Assembly (NCBI GenBank): GCA_029265405.1
Contig: JAJUJI010000002.1
Location: forward strand, 1-64,000
Length of the DNA: 64,000 nucleotides
Origin: Clostridiales bacterium
Lineage (GTDB): Bacteria; Bacillota; Clostridia; Oscillospirales; Oscillospiraceae
Direction: 5' to 3'
The notes beneath the pieces were generated by a model. It did no database searches. It was not told the DNA's origin and saw nothing but the letters and a program-made list of their open reading frames with translations. This document shows, piece by piece, positions 63,042-64,000 of the stretch. How positions within the stretch are numbered: the stretch's first letter is position 1; each line of letters opens with the position of its first letter. The position numbers and the translations under genes were made by a program.

Positions 63042-64000
63042 ATGCGCGGATACAAAAAAATAATAGTCGTTTTTCTCGCTGCGGCGCTGCTGTTTTCATC
63101 CGGTTGCGGCATGCGGATAGTCAGGCTTGAGGATAGCCCGGCTCATACGGCGGAGCCTTCCGCCGCTCCGTCGCGGAAGCCGACAGGCCCGGCGGCCGAA
63201 GCGGGCTCCTTTGAATACGACAGGGGTCTGGTCGATTTTTCCGACATGGAATATGTCCGCCCGGACTTCGACGCGGTGGCGGCCCATATAGAGGCGATAA
63301 ACGCCATGCTGGCCGACGGCTCCTCCGGCGAGGCTATACGGGACGAATACGACAAGCTTGAGAAGGAATTTTTGGACTTTTACAGCCAGTACAATCTGCT
63401 TCAGGTCTATTCCTCGCAAAACGTCAACGATAAGAAAACGAGCGACGAGGTTGAGGAGCTTTCCGAGCAGTATTCGGAGCTGGGAGTCCTCGGCACCAAG
63501 CTTGAAATAAACATCTACAATTCCGAATTCAAGGACACAGTGTTCTGGGACTGGACGGCCAGGGACTTCCACAACCTGCTGGTGGCCGAAAAGCTCTATG
63601 ACGACGAGTATGTCGGACTCAACAGGAGGCTGACCGAGCTGACCAACGATTATTGGGACGTCATGAACAATACTACCGTTGACGTGGGCGGCGAGGAGGT
63701 CACCCTGGACGAGCTTCAGGCCATGGACAATCTGAATCAGGAGGATTATTATAAATATCTTACAAGCTGGTATAAAAAAGCAAACATCAAGGTGGGAGAG
63801 CTTTATCTTGAGCTTGTAAGCGTCAATAAACGGATAGCCGAAAAGGCGGGATACGAAAATTACAACGATTATGCCTATGATTTCGTGTACGAGCGGGACT
63901 TTACTCCGGAGGATGTGCAGTCCTTTTCACAGGTGGTAAAGGACAATGTGTGCCAGGCCATGCTTGAGCTTTACGGCAGCTTATCATATGAGGAATATGC
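63042..64000 (+). CDS. putative M3-family lipoprotein oligopeptidase, 5' part (cut by window end)
   Basis: The frame opens at ATG 63042 with GGAGGA upstream and stays open for 319 codons to the window edge. Residues 1-22 form a lipoprotein signal peptide ending SSGC. A Pro/Ala-rich linker is followed by helical sequence such as KRIAEKAGYENYNDYAYDFVYERDFTPED, which resembles the N-terminal half of M3 oligoendopeptidases. The HExxH zinc motif would lie beyond the window, so catalysis cannot be confirmed here. Confidence 0.75.
   Translation, partial: MRGYKKIIVVFLAAALLFSSGCGMRIVRLEDSPAHTAEPSAAPSRKPTGPAAEAGSFEYDRGLVDFSDMEYVRPDFDAVAAHIEAINAMLADGSSGEAIRDEYDKLEKEFLDFYSQYNLLQVYSSQNVNDKKTSDEVEELSEQYSELGVLGTKLEINIYNSEFKDTVFWDWTARDFHNLLVAEKLYDDEYVGLNRRLTELTNDYWDVMNNTTVDVGGEEVTLDELQAMDNLNQEDYYKYLTSWYKKANIKVGELYLELVSVNKRIAEKAGYENYNDYAYDFVYERDFTPEDVQSFSQVVKDNVCQAMLELYGSLSYEEY

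Overview
The window reads as chromosome of an endospore-forming member of the class Clostridia (Bacillota). It carries spo0A, sigH, spoIVB, spoIIM, spoVAD, spoVAE, ylbJ, yqfC and yqfD. It resolves Holliday junctions with RuvC rather than the RecU of Bacilli. From about 2.7 kb onward it is fairly GC-rich, with heavy use of ATA (Ile) and AGG (Arg) codons and frequent TTG or GTG starts backed by good Shine-Dalgarno (SD) sequences. I saw no rRNA, tRNA, CRISPR array or intact insertion sequence. The species cannot be named from the sequence alone.

Layout. 0-2.7 kb: an accessory edge with different codon use and AT-rich spacers, holding an ADP-ribosylglycohydrolase, a SEC-C protein and a possible decayed methyltransferase. 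2.7-8 kb (mostly minus): an alcohol dehydrogenase, two overlapping DUF21/CBS membrane proteins, a small four-Cys protein and ylbJ. 8.2-15.3 kb (plus): a compact run yqfC-yqfD-phoH-ybeY-era-recO-mutS2, then an HPr gene with its own promoter. 15.8-19.4 kb: a peptidoglycan endopeptidase (minus), then spoIVB and spo0A. 19.5-27.6 kb: a beta-helix surface protein, a radical-SAM DNA-repair pair with an SOS box, asd-dapF (lysine/peptidoglycan precursors) and a SpoIID/LytB protein. 27.6-37.6 kb: queA-tgt, yajC with a membrane protein, spoIIM-xerD, a DUF624 protein, ruvCAB, sigH, a zinc-ribbon protein and a DUF1858 protein. 37.6-45.3 kb: trmK and a Nif3-like gene, a four-domain sulfur-relay flavoprotein divergent from a small ferredoxin, spoVAE-spoVAD-DUF6062 (minus) and an 8-oxoguanine glycosylase. 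45.3-54.8 kb: guaB, a sirtuin, a TagA/WecG glycosyltransferase, tmk, 5-formyl-THF cyclo-ligase, a hidden 32-residue microprotein (minus), mltG, alaS and hinT. 54.9-64 kb: comEC, holA, an RNase M5-like gene, nrdR, DUF4363 and DUF421 membrane proteins (minus), glmM with a stand-alone acetyltransferase-like beta-helix, and a 3'-truncated M3-type lipoprotein peptidase.

Most genes are housekeeping or sporulation genes in tight operons with ATGA overlaps. The points most worth a second look are: (i) an exact LexA/SOS operator just after the promoter of the radical-SAM repair pair; (ii) four tandem 15-bp repeats encoding a pentapeptide-repeat-like insert between sigma2 and sigma4 of SigH; (iii) a Spo0A receiver lacking the second Asp of its acidic pair; (iv) an exact 0A box just upstream of a SpoIID-like promoter; (v) a CoA-disulfide-reductase/rhodanese/TusA/DsrE fusion facing a seven-cysteine ferredoxin across a palindrome; and (vi) the Cys-rich microprotein.
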